From positions 1-20,296 of IMG/VR virus record IMGVR_UViG_3300021964_000726: 20,296 nucleotides of DNA. One strand, written 5' to 3'. This document shows, in pieces, positions 13,207 through 20,296 of this stretch. The stretch's first letter is position 1. Each line of letters begins with the position of its first letter. The position numbers and the translations under genes are program-made. The notes below the pieces were generated by a model. That model made no database searches and had not been told where the DNA came from. It saw nothing but the letters and a program-made list of their open reading frames with translations. Source of the stretch: a virus.

Positions 13207-14972
13207 GTTTTGTAGTAGAATCGTATCAATCAAAGGGTTTAAGGGATGATAAAGGACGAAAGTTCGTATCACCTGATTATTTTTATAATATTGAGAATAT
13301 GAACTATGACAACATTATAGGGTGTCAAAGAATTAAGGCGCCTAGTGTTGAATACAACGTAGGAAGTAGCCAAATTGATGGGGGTTATGATTATAGATAC
13401 ATTGATTCAGTAGGGCAATTTCAAAGTGAAAAAATAATTGTACAAGGTGGAAGTATAATTAAAGACTTTTTGTCTAGTCCAAGCACTGTATACACAGGAT
13501 TACAGGCAGGTAAAAAATGCACGTTTGGAATACTAAACGACAAATTATTTATTTCAAATGGATTTGATTATCCATTAGTTTATGATGGAACGTATGTTAA
13601 GGAAATGGGCGCACCTACTGCCAAAGATTTGCTTGTAGCAGGTGGTTTAACTGGTGCTTATTATTACGCCATGACGTATGTTATTGATGGTGTCGAAGTT
13701 ATAATTGGAACTAAGTCAAATACAATTACCGTATCAAGCAAAAGCATTGATCTTGATTTACCGGTAGGCATAGCTACATGCACAGCACGTAAGATATACC
13801 GTACAGAGGCAGGGGGTAGTACACTCAAGCTACTAACAACTATTAGCGATAACACCACGACAACGTATCAAGACAATACGGCTGACGGCTCACTAGGTGT
13901 AAATATACCGAGTACAAATAGTTCATGCCCAACCCCACAGTATATAACCGTTAAAGACGAAAAAATGATTGGCGCAGTAAATGCCAATAGACCAAATTAC
14001 TTGTATGTAACAGAGTTTGAAGTCGAAGTTTTTTTTAATACGTCTGGAGTTTATGATGTGTCAGGCGTAGGTAACGACAATTCACCTTTAACCGGATTAA
14101 TTGAAGATTATAATCAAATCGTGGTTTTTTCAGAAAACCATATATATTTAGCGGATACGTCAGGCTTAACAACAAGTGTAAAACAAACCACGTCTAATGT
14201 AGGATGCATTGATGGATTTAGCATAGCTAGAATACCAGAGAATGACATATTGCAAGGTGGAATTATGTTTGTTTCTAATTTGTACGATGTTCGTATTTTT
14301 AGTGGAAATATTGCTACTAACCTTGCGACAAGCTTTGATAACTTAACAACAAATAATTTTTCTAGTGCAATTAATAAAGATAGTTTAAAAAATCAGTTAA
14401 AGGATAACCCACTAGAAGCAGCATTTTTTGATTACAAATATCATTTAATTGCTGAAACGTTTATGTATGTTTACGATATACGTATAAGTGGCTGGACAAA
14501 GTACTTTATTAAAACAACAAGCTACACACCTACTTATTGGCGGTTTTTTCAGATTGAGCAAACACTCTATATTACCCAAAAAAATGCAGGTATCGTTGAG
14601 CAAATGTACAATGCTTTAACTTATCGTGGGGAACAATTAACAGCATTTTTTGAAACACCTGAAATTATGGTCGGAACAGAGCAAAAATTTTATAAAAATT
14701 TATATGTGTATTATGATAAATCAGGTACAAATACGTTAACCGCAACAGCTACAATAGACAGCACAAAAATAGTAACAGCCACTATTACATACGATGGAGC
14801 GTATTATGATTTTGATTATTTTGATGAGGATTACTACGAAACAACTGAAGACGAAGAAGACTATAAAGTGGTATACATAAATAAATACGCTAACTGGATG
14901 AGGTTTAAAATATCTACACAGACACAAGCAATTATTAAGGGATGGAAGTTAGAAGGGCGTGTAATTCAATGA
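13203..14972 (+). CDS. Tail hub/stabilisation protein, P22 gp10-like beta-propeller
   Basis: The 589-residue protein is beta-rich with repeated blade-like strands, for example KKCTFGILNDKLFISNGFDY, PLVYDGTYVKEMGAP, NQIVVFSENHIYLADTSGL and GGIMFVSNLYDVRIFSGNI. This is the expected look of the P22 gp10-type DNA stabilisation/tail hub protein, which plugs the portal after packaging and carries fibres or spikes. It is longer than P22 gp10 (about 472 residues); extra residues include a region of fibronectin-like character (about 136-225) and an acidic tail segment rich in D, E and Y (YDGAYYDFDYFDEDYYETTE). The start is TTG at 13203, overlapping the previous stop (TTGA), with GGGAG six bases upstream. 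Confidence 0.7.
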   Translation: MSFVVESYQSKGLRDDKGRKFVSPDYFYNIENMNYDNIIGCQRIKAPSVEYNVGSSQIDGGYDYRYIDSVGQFQSEKIIVQGGSIIKDFLSSPSTVYTGLQAGKKCTFGILNDKLFISNGFDYPLVYDGTYVKEMGAPTAKDLLVAGGLTGAYYYAMTYVIDGVEVIIGTKSNTITVSSKSIDLDLPVGIATCTARKIYRTEAGGSTLKLLTTISDNTTTTYQDNTADGSLGVNIPSTNSSCPTPQYITVKDEKMIGAVNANRPNYLYVTEFEVEVFFNTSGVYDVSGVGNDNSPLTGLIEDYNQIVVFSENHIYLADTSGLTTSVKQTTSNVGCIDGFSIARIPENDILQGGIMFVSNLYDVRIFSGNIATNLATSFDNLTTNNFSSAINKDSLKNQLKDNPLEAAFFDYKYHLIAETFMYVYDIRISGWTKYFIKTTSYTPTYWRFFQIEQTLYITQKNAGIVEQMYNALTYRGEQLTAFFETPEIMVGTEQKFYKNLYVYYDKSGTNTLTATATIDSTKIVTATITYDGAYYDFDYFDEDYYETTEDEEDYKVVYINKYANWMRFKISTQTQAIIKGWKLEGRVIQ

Positions 14973-15430
14973 ATGTTGAGTATGTAACGAATAATGATAT
15001 TGATGAAATTGTTACTTTTGGTGAACAATGTTTTAAAAATATGAAATTAGATAAATTAGGATTAAATTATTGTAAAAAAAGCCATACTCAAAACATGAAA
15101 AGGTATATTAATACAGATACTTATGTCACTATTAAATGCATGAAAGATCAGTCTATTATTGGTTTTTTAGCAGCTTACGCATCCCCGCAGATATTTAATA
15201 ACGATCTTGGCATTATGAATGTTTTTACAATACAGGCCAAACCCGGTTTGCCAAGCATAACTAAAGGACGTGTTGTAAATGCATTTAGGGTATTTATTGA
15301 AGATATATGTAAAAAAGTAGGAATACAATTAATTAATTTTCAGGCAATGATTAGTAATGATTTATCGAAATATTTAGAAAAACATAACTATAAAAAAGGC
15401 GATATTTTGCTATATAAGGAGGTAATTTAG
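14969..15430 (+). CDS. GNAT-like N-acetyltransferase fold protein
   Basis: I place the start at the ATG at 14969 because it overlaps the previous stop (ATGA) and gives a GNAT-like beginning, MNVEYVTNNDIDEIVTFGEQ. A nine-codon longer version starting at 14942 lies inside the upstream gene. The 153-residue product has the family's strand order: a first strand and helix, then TYVTIKCMKDQSIIGFLAAY, IMNVFTIQAKP, a loop and helix ITKGRVVNAFRVFIEDICKK, and a final HNYKKGDILLYKEV. The acetyl-CoA loop (usually Q/R-x-x-G-x-G/A) is weak here, so catalysis is uncertain. Proteins of this fold occur in podophages near internal virion genes (T7 gp13 has been linked to the family), which agrees with the ejection-type genes that follow. 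Confidence 0.7.
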   Translation: MNVEYVTNNDIDEIVTFGEQCFKNMKLDKLGLNYCKKSHTQNMKRYINTDTYVTIKCMKDQSIIGFLAAYASPQIFNNDLGIMNVFTIQAKPGLPSITKGRVVNAFRVFIEDICKKVGIQLINFQAMISNDLSKYLEKHNYKKGDILLYKEVI

Positions 15431-15431
15431 T

Positions 15432-15692
15432 ATGGGAGCATTAGCACCAATAGGAATGGAGATGGGGAAACAGGCAGCGATTGCGGTCGGTTCGCAAATG
15501 TTAGCAAGTGAAGCAAACAAGGCACTTGGACAAACGCAAAAATCAGGTATACAAGCAAGTCAAATATCCCCGGCCATGAGCAGCTTTTTAGGGAAATCGT
15601 TAGCGCAACTTGAAGAAGAAAAAAAGCGTAAACAAATGTTGGATAGCAATAGTTTAAATTATAATCCTAATAAATTTGGAGGATATGCATAA
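15432..15692 (+). CDS. Small internal virion-type protein (86 aa)
   Basis: An 86-residue protein starts after a strong AGGAGG site, two bases after the previous stop. It begins with an alanine/glycine-rich hydrophobic segment (MGALAPIGMEMGKQAAIAVG), continues helically with SQMLASEANKALGQ and a charged LAQLEEEKKRKQMLDSN helix, and ends NYNPNKFGGYA. No family is named with confidence. Composition and position at the head of a run of ejection-like genes suggest a small internal head protein that may enter the host envelope. Its stop overlaps the next start (TAATG). Confidence 0.6.
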   Translation: MGALAPIGMEMGKQAAIAVGSQMLASEANKALGQTQKSGIQASQISPAMSSFLGKSLAQLEEEKKRKQMLDSNSLNYNPNKFGGYA

Positions 15693-16288
15693 TGAGTGGA
15701 ACAAGCGAAGAAAGAAAAATAAGTGAGGCTCAAATTAGAGAACAGGGAAGACAGTTTGATTTAAATTTACAATCGCAATTAGCACAACTAAGAGGTCAAG
15801 AGTTAGGCCAAGAAGAAGCACTACAAAGAGCGCAACAAGCACAATCAATGGGGGAAAGTGCATTTCAACAAATGACAAGCGGAACGCCAGAAGCCGTTAC
15901 ACGATTGCAAGGATTAATACGTGAAAGAGCTTTACCAGAGCAACAACAAGCATTAAGCAGAACTAAACTAGCACAACAACAGGCAGGTGTTAGAGGCCCG
16001 GAAGCAGCATTGATGGCACAACAACAATCCACCAAAATGGGAACTGATTTAGCTAGGGCAGCGGAAGAAGTAGCATTAAAACAAGCACTTGAAGATCGAT
16101 CACGTCAAGCTGGATATGCTGAAAGAAAAGCTTTAGCTGGATTAGGTCAGGCATTAACGCCAGTTCAAAAATTTGCGGAAAAAAAGCCAGATTTATTAAA
16201 AGTAAATGAAAATGCACCTGCCTCTATTAAAGCCAAGGTTCAAGCTGAAAACAAAAAAAGATTAAAAAGTGGTTTAAGCGGTTATTAA
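15692..16288 (+). CDS. Glutamine-rich helical internal/ejection protein
   Basis: The 198-residue protein is almost wholly helical and very rich in Q, A, E, L and R: SEERKISEAQIREQGRQFDL, QQMTSGTPEAVTRLQGLIRE, TKLAQQQAGVRGPEAALMAQ. Such proteins are typical of the podovirus set carried in the head and ejected with DNA (P22 gp7/gp20/gp16-like by role, not by clear homology). Residues 50-140 contain the densest coiled-coil-like stretch. A lysine-rich, less ordered tail follows (KKPDLLKVNENAPASIKAKV). The start uses the one-base overlap TAATG with the gene before it, indicating coupled translation. Confidence 0.65.
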   Translation: MSGTSEERKISEAQIREQGRQFDLNLQSQLAQLRGQELGQEEALQRAQQAQSMGESAFQQMTSGTPEAVTRLQGLIRERALPEQQQALSRTKLAQQQAGVRGPEAALMAQQQSTKMGTDLARAAEEVALKQALEDRSRQAGYAERKALAGLGQALTPVQKFAEKKPDLLKVNENAPASIKAKVQAENKKRLKSGLSGY

Positions 16289-16297
16289 GGATTTAAT

Positions 16298-17506
16298 ATG
16301 AATCAACAAATAAGAAACAAAGTTAATTTATTAAAAGTAGAGCCAAGACCAAGTAATGACAATATCCTTGCACAGTTTTTAGGTGGTATAGGTGGTGTTG
16401 GACAAGGCATTGGTAACGTTATAGGGCAAGTTGGCCAAGGTGCAGGTGAAGCCATAGGACAAGCCGGAACTGGAATTGCCGGGGGTATCGGTCAAGGTGT
16501 AAATCTTATAGGACAAGGCATAGGGGAAATGAATAAGACACCAGAGGGCAGACTTGCATTGCGTGAATTGGTTGGTGCAGCACTTAGAGGCGTAGGGCAA
16601 GAAGATCTAGGCGTTGGTGTTCAACAATTCGCACAGCGTGTATATACGCCAGAAGCACAAAGAGCATTATATGAGACACAACAAAAGGCAGAGACTGAAA
16701 AAGCAAAAAGAAAAGCAGAAGCAGACGCAGAGAAAGACAGACTAGCAAGTATTGCATCACTAGAAAAAGAAGAAAGACAATCACGTAGAGATTTTGCAAA
16801 GGCAGGATTTATCCCAAAATTGACTGATGACGCAAATTTACCCCCAGAACTATTAATAGAATTTACAAGCCCTGTAAGTGGCGACCCTATACAGTTAGTA
16901 AAACAAACAGAAGCAACAAAAAGACAAGTAGACGTTTTTCAAAATGGGCAAAAAACAAAAATGTATGCTAATAGTGTTGAAGACGCTAAAAAAATAAAAG
17001 ATATAAATGAAGCGTCTGAAAAAATTGATCGTTTAACTACAAGTTTAATTCAAAGTAGAAATAAATATACAGGTGGAGTTTTAGATCCAAGATTAAAAGC
17101 AAAAATGAATCAAGACATTACTGATTTAAGATTAGCTTATAAAAAAATGGCACAATTAGGAGTTATATCTGAATCCGACGTGAAAAATTTTATAGAAAAA
17201 GCACTCCCAGACCCAACACGTATAACATTAAGGAAAAAAATTATAGCATCAGAATTAACAAACTTTAGACAACGTGCATTAGAAGATCGAGACGCAGCTT
17301 ATGAAGGCAGAGTTTACAATTATCAACGATCTATCAAGCCTATTACAGACGATGAACAAAAAAATGTAAACGATTTTAAATACGATGCACAAGGGAATGT
17401 TATAGTCCCTGAAAATTTAAAAGGTTTTAGTACACCAAGCACATCAGAATTAAATACATTAAATGGTTATACATTAGACGGCTATACAGTGAGAGTTAAA
17501 AAATAA
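16298..17506 (+). CDS. Ejection protein with glycine-zipper N-terminal region
   Basis: The 402-residue protein has a striking glycine-rich segment at residues 29-77: 21 glycines in 49 positions, in units such as GQGIGN, GQVGQGAGEAIGQ and GQGIGE with no charges except glutamates. This is the glycine-zipper pattern of membrane-inserting helices. It is followed by a conserved-looking PEGRLALRELVGAALRGVGQ and a coiled coil (119-170, KAETEKAKRKAEADAEKDR). A mixed helical domain then runs to the end. Podovirus ejection proteins that build a channel across the envelope often have such regions, so I infer a DNA-transfer role. AAGGA precedes the ATG; the stop overlaps the next gene by TAATG. Confidence 0.65.
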   Translation: MNQQIRNKVNLLKVEPRPSNDNILAQFLGGIGGVGQGIGNVIGQVGQGAGEAIGQAGTGIAGGIGQGVNLIGQGIGEMNKTPEGRLALRELVGAALRGVGQEDLGVGVQQFAQRVYTPEAQRALYETQQKAETEKAKRKAEADAEKDRLASIASLEKEERQSRRDFAKAGFIPKLTDDANLPPELLIEFTSPVSGDPIQLVKQTEATKRQVDVFQNGQKTKMYANSVEDAKKIKDINEASEKIDRLTTSLIQSRNKYTGGVLDPRLKAKMNQDITDLRLAYKKMAQLGVISESDVKNFIEKALPDPTRITLRKKIIASELTNFRQRALEDRDAAYEGRVYNYQRSIKPITDDEQKNVNDFKYDAQGNVIVPENLKGFSTPSTSELNTLNGYTLDGYTVRVKK

Positions 17507-19092
17507 TGCCAGTATATGAAATAACAAGCCCAACTGGACGTATTATTGAACTAGAAGGCGATACGCCACCATCGCCAGAAACGATAAAAAAAGCATTTGA
17601 AGCGATTGAGCCAAAACAAGTTGACCCAATAAGAGCATCATTAGGTGAAGAACAAGTCCCTTTAGCACCGACACGATTAGATCGTGAATTAACAAAACAA
17701 GAAAAAAAGAATTTAAAAGTATTACGACAAATTGCAACACAAGCCCCAGCAGTAGCAGCAGGTTTCGCAACTGGTGGGATGTCAATTCCTGCACAAGTTG
17801 CAATTCAAGGTTTACTAACAGCAAGTGGAACTTTAGCAGAAAAAGCAATAACTCCACAAGAACAAAAAGTAATAGGTGAAAGCCCTTTAAAAGAGGCTGG
17901 GGTAACAGGATTAACAGCAGCAGGACTAGAAGCAGCATTGCCACCAGCGGGCAAAGTGCTAAGTAAAACGGCTAGACAGGGAGCTAAATTATTAAGAAAA
18001 GTGCCAGAACAAATTTTAAAACGTAGTACACAAATAGAAAAAGGCGCAATAAATAAAGTTATTGATAATCCTGAACTATTTACAACTCCAAAAAATGAAA
18101 ATTTAGCGGACGATATATTAACAGATTTAAAAGAAGTACAAAAGATAGCTAGTAATGAATATGAGGAATCACTAGATGCATTACCAGAATCATTTAAAAA
18201 AGCTAAATATAAAAATTTAAACAAAGGATTAAAAGAGGCCGTTGGAAGTAAGGATTTAAAAAAATTAGCTAAAAAATATCAATCAATACAACAAGATTTA
18301 GTAGAAGATATAGACGAAAATTTACTTGAAAACGTAATAGAAGGCGATAGATTAACACTGCAAGAATTTATAATTTTAAATCGTTCTTTAGGAAATATAG
18401 AAAGAATGACCCCAAGTTCAAGATTGCAGCCAGATGTAATTAATACATTTTCAAAAATTAAAGCCACAATAAAAAAGAACATGGCAGCAACAGAAAAAAT
18501 AAAAGGCATTAATGAAAAATATGCAAAAAAAATTAAGCCAGTAAAAAACGTAGAAAAAAAATTAAGATCATTTGATGCACAAGGGAATCCATATATAGAA
18601 GATAGTAAAATTAATACACTTGTAAGCGATGCAAAAAAAATATTGAAAGATAAGCGAACTGTAAAACAAAAGCAGTTTAAGGATTTAAATAAGATAGGTA
18701 AAATTTTAGGTCAGAAAAATAAATACACAAGCATATTAGAAGATGAAGCAGTAAAAGATTTAGTGCAGGAGGGAATGGAAAAAAATAAATTATCACTTAG
18801 TGAAATTGGGGTATTAGGAACGTTAGGGTTTGGGGTAAGCCCTATATTATCTGCTTCCATTGCTCCCACATTATATGGATTAAGACAAAGTGGAACAACA
18901 CAAAAGCTTATAGAAACCGCTGCAAAACTAAGAAAGCCAGTGCAAGAGCAAATAAAGCCAAGTGTTACAAGTCCAATTAGGGAAGCTATGTCAGCTGGAC
19001 GTAAAGTAGCAACCCCATTAATCAGTAGACAAATAGGGGGGTATTTAACCCCACAAACAAATGAACAAATTAAAAAGGAGCGTGGTTTATAA
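17506..19092 (+). CDS. Large ejection/internal virion protein
   Basis: The 528-residue protein starts with a short motif YEITSPTGRIIELEGDTPPS (4-23) followed by PETIKKAF, a small N-terminal module seen in many large internal proteins of podophages. Two hydrophobic alanine/glycine-rich stretches follow (about 75-112, APAVAAGFATGGMSIPAQVA; and 131-148). Next is a long lysine-rich helical middle (about 165-430). A third hydrophobic segment (434-459, IGVLGTLGFGVSPILSASIA) precedes a basic C-terminus ending in ERGL. The alternation of membrane-like and charged helices fits a protein ejected with DNA into the envelope. No lytic transglycosylase motif is seen, so it would not itself digest the wall. 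Length is moderate for the class. Confidence 0.65.
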   Translation: MPVYEITSPTGRIIELEGDTPPSPETIKKAFEAIEPKQVDPIRASLGEEQVPLAPTRLDRELTKQEKKNLKVLRQIATQAPAVAAGFATGGMSIPAQVAIQGLLTASGTLAEKAITPQEQKVIGESPLKEAGVTGLTAAGLEAALPPAGKVLSKTARQGAKLLRKVPEQILKRSTQIEKGAINKVIDNPELFTTPKNENLADDILTDLKEVQKIASNEYEESLDALPESFKKAKYKNLNKGLKEAVGSKDLKKLAKKYQSIQQDLVEDIDENLLENVIEGDRLTLQEFIILNRSLGNIERMTPSSRLQPDVINTFSKIKATIKKNMAATEKIKGINEKYAKKIKPVKNVEKKLRSFDAQGNPYIEDSKINTLVSDAKKILKDKRTVKQKQFKDLNKIGKILGQKNKYTSILEDEAVKDLVQEGMEKNKLSLSEIGVLGTLGFGVSPILSASIAPTLYGLRQSGTTQKLIETAAKLRKPVQEQIKPSVTSPIREAMSAGRKVATPLISRQIGGYLTPQTNEQIKKERGL

Positions 19093-20048
19093 TGGCAGTA
19101 CCAAGTGCAAGTGATTTCAATAAATGGAGTGGAACCAAGTTTACAAATACGGATTGGGATCAAAACGTAGACAAAACAGTAGAAATATTAGCAAACGGAA
19201 ATTATGACCTTAACGTGGCACAGGTAACCGCTACAAGTTACGTAGGTATACCCTCAGATCAGTTTTCAACAATAACAGCTGGTGAAAATCTTACAGCAGG
19301 TGATGTTGTAAGAATTAGTGGCGGACAAGCATTTAAGGCAGATAATTCAACCAGTGGCGGGATTACAGCCGTAGTGGGGGTTTGTAACACTACTGTATCC
19401 AGCGGGCAAACAGTTAAGATTGACTATGGCTTTTATAATGGGTTTAGCTCATTAACCGCCGGTACCATATATTACATAGGAACAAGCGGGGCGATAACAA
19501 CAACCAAACCAAGTTTATATCCAGTAGAAATTGGACGAGCGGTTAGTGCAACAAGAATTAATTTAAATTTTAGAGAAGATGACAAGCCTACTGGAACAAT
19601 TATAACCACAGCATTAACGTCAGCCCCTAAAGGGTATATTGAATGTGACGGGTCAGCGGTTAGCAGAACAACACACGCACGTTTGTTTGGGGAGTTAGGC
19701 GTTATATATGGTAATGGCGATGGAAGCACAACGTTTAATTTACCTGATTACAGAGGCCGTTTTTTACGTGGTTTTGATAATTCAGCAGGAACGGACCCAG
19801 ACGCAGCATCGCGTACTGACCGAGGCGATGGAACTACTGGTGATGCCGTTGGGACAAAGCAAGCAGATGAATTAAAAAGCCATAAACATGACATGAACCG
19901 CCATACTGGATCATCATCTTATTATCGGCTTTCTTGGATACAACGTTATAGTTCATCCCCAGTTTCTACCGCACAACACACAGAATTAACAGGTGGAAAT
20001 GAAACACGTCCAAAAAATATTAACGTCATGTATTGCATAAAGTTATAA
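19092..20048 (+). CDS. Short tail fibre with tail-collar domain (receptor-binding candidate)
   Basis: The 318-residue protein has three parts. An N-terminal attachment region (1-55; FNKWSGTKFTNTDWDQNVDK) comes first. The middle is a DUF2190-like beta module (about 62-160; GENLTAGDVVRISGG ... VVGVCNTTVSSGQTVKIDYG ... IYYIGTSGAITTTKP ... EIGRAVSA). A tail-collar domain follows (166-230; PTGTIITTALTSAPKGYIEC, then DGSAV, LFGELG, GDGSTTFNLPDYRGRFLRGF). The C-terminal part has SHKHD (263-267), as in fibre tips with metal-binding HxH, and ends GGNETRPKNINVMYCIKL. This is a classic receptor-recognition fibre layout. AAGGAG lies 14 bases before the ATG, which overlaps the previous stop (TAATG). The central module is similar to one in the 10420-11997 fibre. 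Confidence 0.85.
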   Translation: MAVPSASDFNKWSGTKFTNTDWDQNVDKTVEILANGNYDLNVAQVTATSYVGIPSDQFSTITAGENLTAGDVVRISGGQAFKADNSTSGGITAVVGVCNTTVSSGQTVKIDYGFYNGFSSLTAGTIYYIGTSGAITTTKPSLYPVEIGRAVSATRINLNFREDDKPTGTIITTALTSAPKGYIECDGSAVSRTTHARLFGELGVIYGNGDGSTTFNLPDYRGRFLRGFDNSAGTDPDAASRTDRGDGTTGDAVGTKQADELKSHKHDMNRHTGSSSYYRLSWIQRYSSSPVSTAQHTELTGGNETRPKNINVMYCIKL

Positions 20049-20049
20049 A

Positions 20050-20296
20050 ATGGAACTAATAGAACTCATCCCAGCATTGCTTGACATTATGAAAAGCCCT
20101 AACGGACAAGCGTACGTTTTCGTTATTCTATATGCAGGTATGGGTTTCTACGTTTACAAAATGACCACGCAATTAAACAACTTTAAAAAAACAATGGCAG
20201 AATATAGAGATCACACAGACGAACAATTTAAAGAGATTACAAACGAGTTAAACGACATGAAAAAACTCTTATATAAAATGGCCGGTAAAATGGAAG
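20050..20296 (+). CDS. Partial small membrane protein with N-terminal TM and coiled coil (holin-like)
   Basis: The gene begins one base after the fibre stop and runs off the window edge, so only 82 codons are visible. The product starts MELIELIPALLDIMKSPNGQ and has one hydrophobic helix (about 20-38, AYVFVILYAGMGFYVYKM), then a charged amphipathic helix (TTQLNNFKKTMAEYRDHTDE, continuing QFKEITNELNDMKKLLYKM). A single N-terminal membrane helix with a coiled-coil tail is the form of BhlA/UviB-like holins and some i-spanins. No Shine-Dalgarno is evident. Assignment as a lysis gene is inference from topology alone; the 3' end lies outside the window. Confidence 0.55.
   Translation, partial: MELIELIPALLDIMKSPNGQAYVFVILYAGMGFYVYKMTTQLNNFKKTMAEYRDHTDEQFKEITNELNDMKKLLYKMAGKME

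Noticed and set aside
14942-14968. Longer start for the GNAT-like protein
   Set aside because: The nine extra residues are encoded inside the tail-hub gene. The ATG at 14969 overlaps the stop as ATGA and gives a normal GNAT beginning.
17543-18224. Leucine-rich minus-strand open frames
   Set aside because: They are shadows of the alanine/glutamine-rich ejection gene on the plus strand; poly-leucine runs arise from reversed CAA/GCA-rich codons.
1-20296. tRNA genes, CRISPR arrays, insertion sequences, integrase or attachment sites
   Set aside because: No cloverleaf with a T-arm GTTCRA box, no regularly spaced direct repeats, and no transposase or integrase motifs were found on reading both strands.

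Overview
The window is an AT-rich stretch (about one third G+C by eye) of a tailed bacteriophage genome holding most of its late, structural half. It has a large terminase, a P22-type portal, a scaffold, a major capsid protein, a gp4-like adaptor and a gp10-like tail hub. These are followed by small ejection-type proteins and fibre proteins. There is no tape measure, tail tube or sheath gene, so a short-tailed (podovirus) virion is the natural reading. The host cannot be read from the sequence. Purine-rich Shine-Dalgarno sites before many genes point to an ordinary bacterial host, and the composition would suit an aquatic AT-rich bacterium, but that is inference.

Layout. 9-3383 (+): large terminase, a helical-repeat protein resembling DUF4116, an unidentified helical protein, a zinc-ribbon protein and three tiny genes. 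3376-4292 (+): lysis module with a holin-like membrane protein and an L,D-transpeptidase-like enzyme. The enzyme's reading frame has no normal start codon and appears to be reached by a -1 shift on A-runs. 4293-4377: convergent gap with a hairpin. 4378-6758 (-): a small basic protein and the portal, the only genes on the minus strand. 6759-6878: divergent promoter gap. 6879-9991 (+): two small acidic proteins, scaffold, capsid and a decoration-like protein. 10037-12270 (+): a small virion protein, a long fibre protein and a small membrane protein. 12280-14972 (+): adaptor and tail hub. 14969-19092 (+): GNAT-like protein and four small to mid-size ejection or internal proteins. 19092-20048 (+): collar-domain fibre. 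20050 to the edge: a partial membrane protein.

How it works together. The terminase packages DNA through the portal into a shell built from scaffold, capsid and decoration proteins. The adaptor and hub close the head. Alanine-, glycine- and glutamine-rich proteins are probably carried in the virion and ejected to form a channel. The fibres bind the host. The holin and the H...GC enzyme release progeny.

Most notable points: the start-less lysis enzyme with two slippery A-runs, the inverted portal cassette, a beta module shared by the two fibres (and perhaps the decoration protein), and a DUF4116-like repeat protein beside the terminase. Family assignments come from reading motifs, not database searches.
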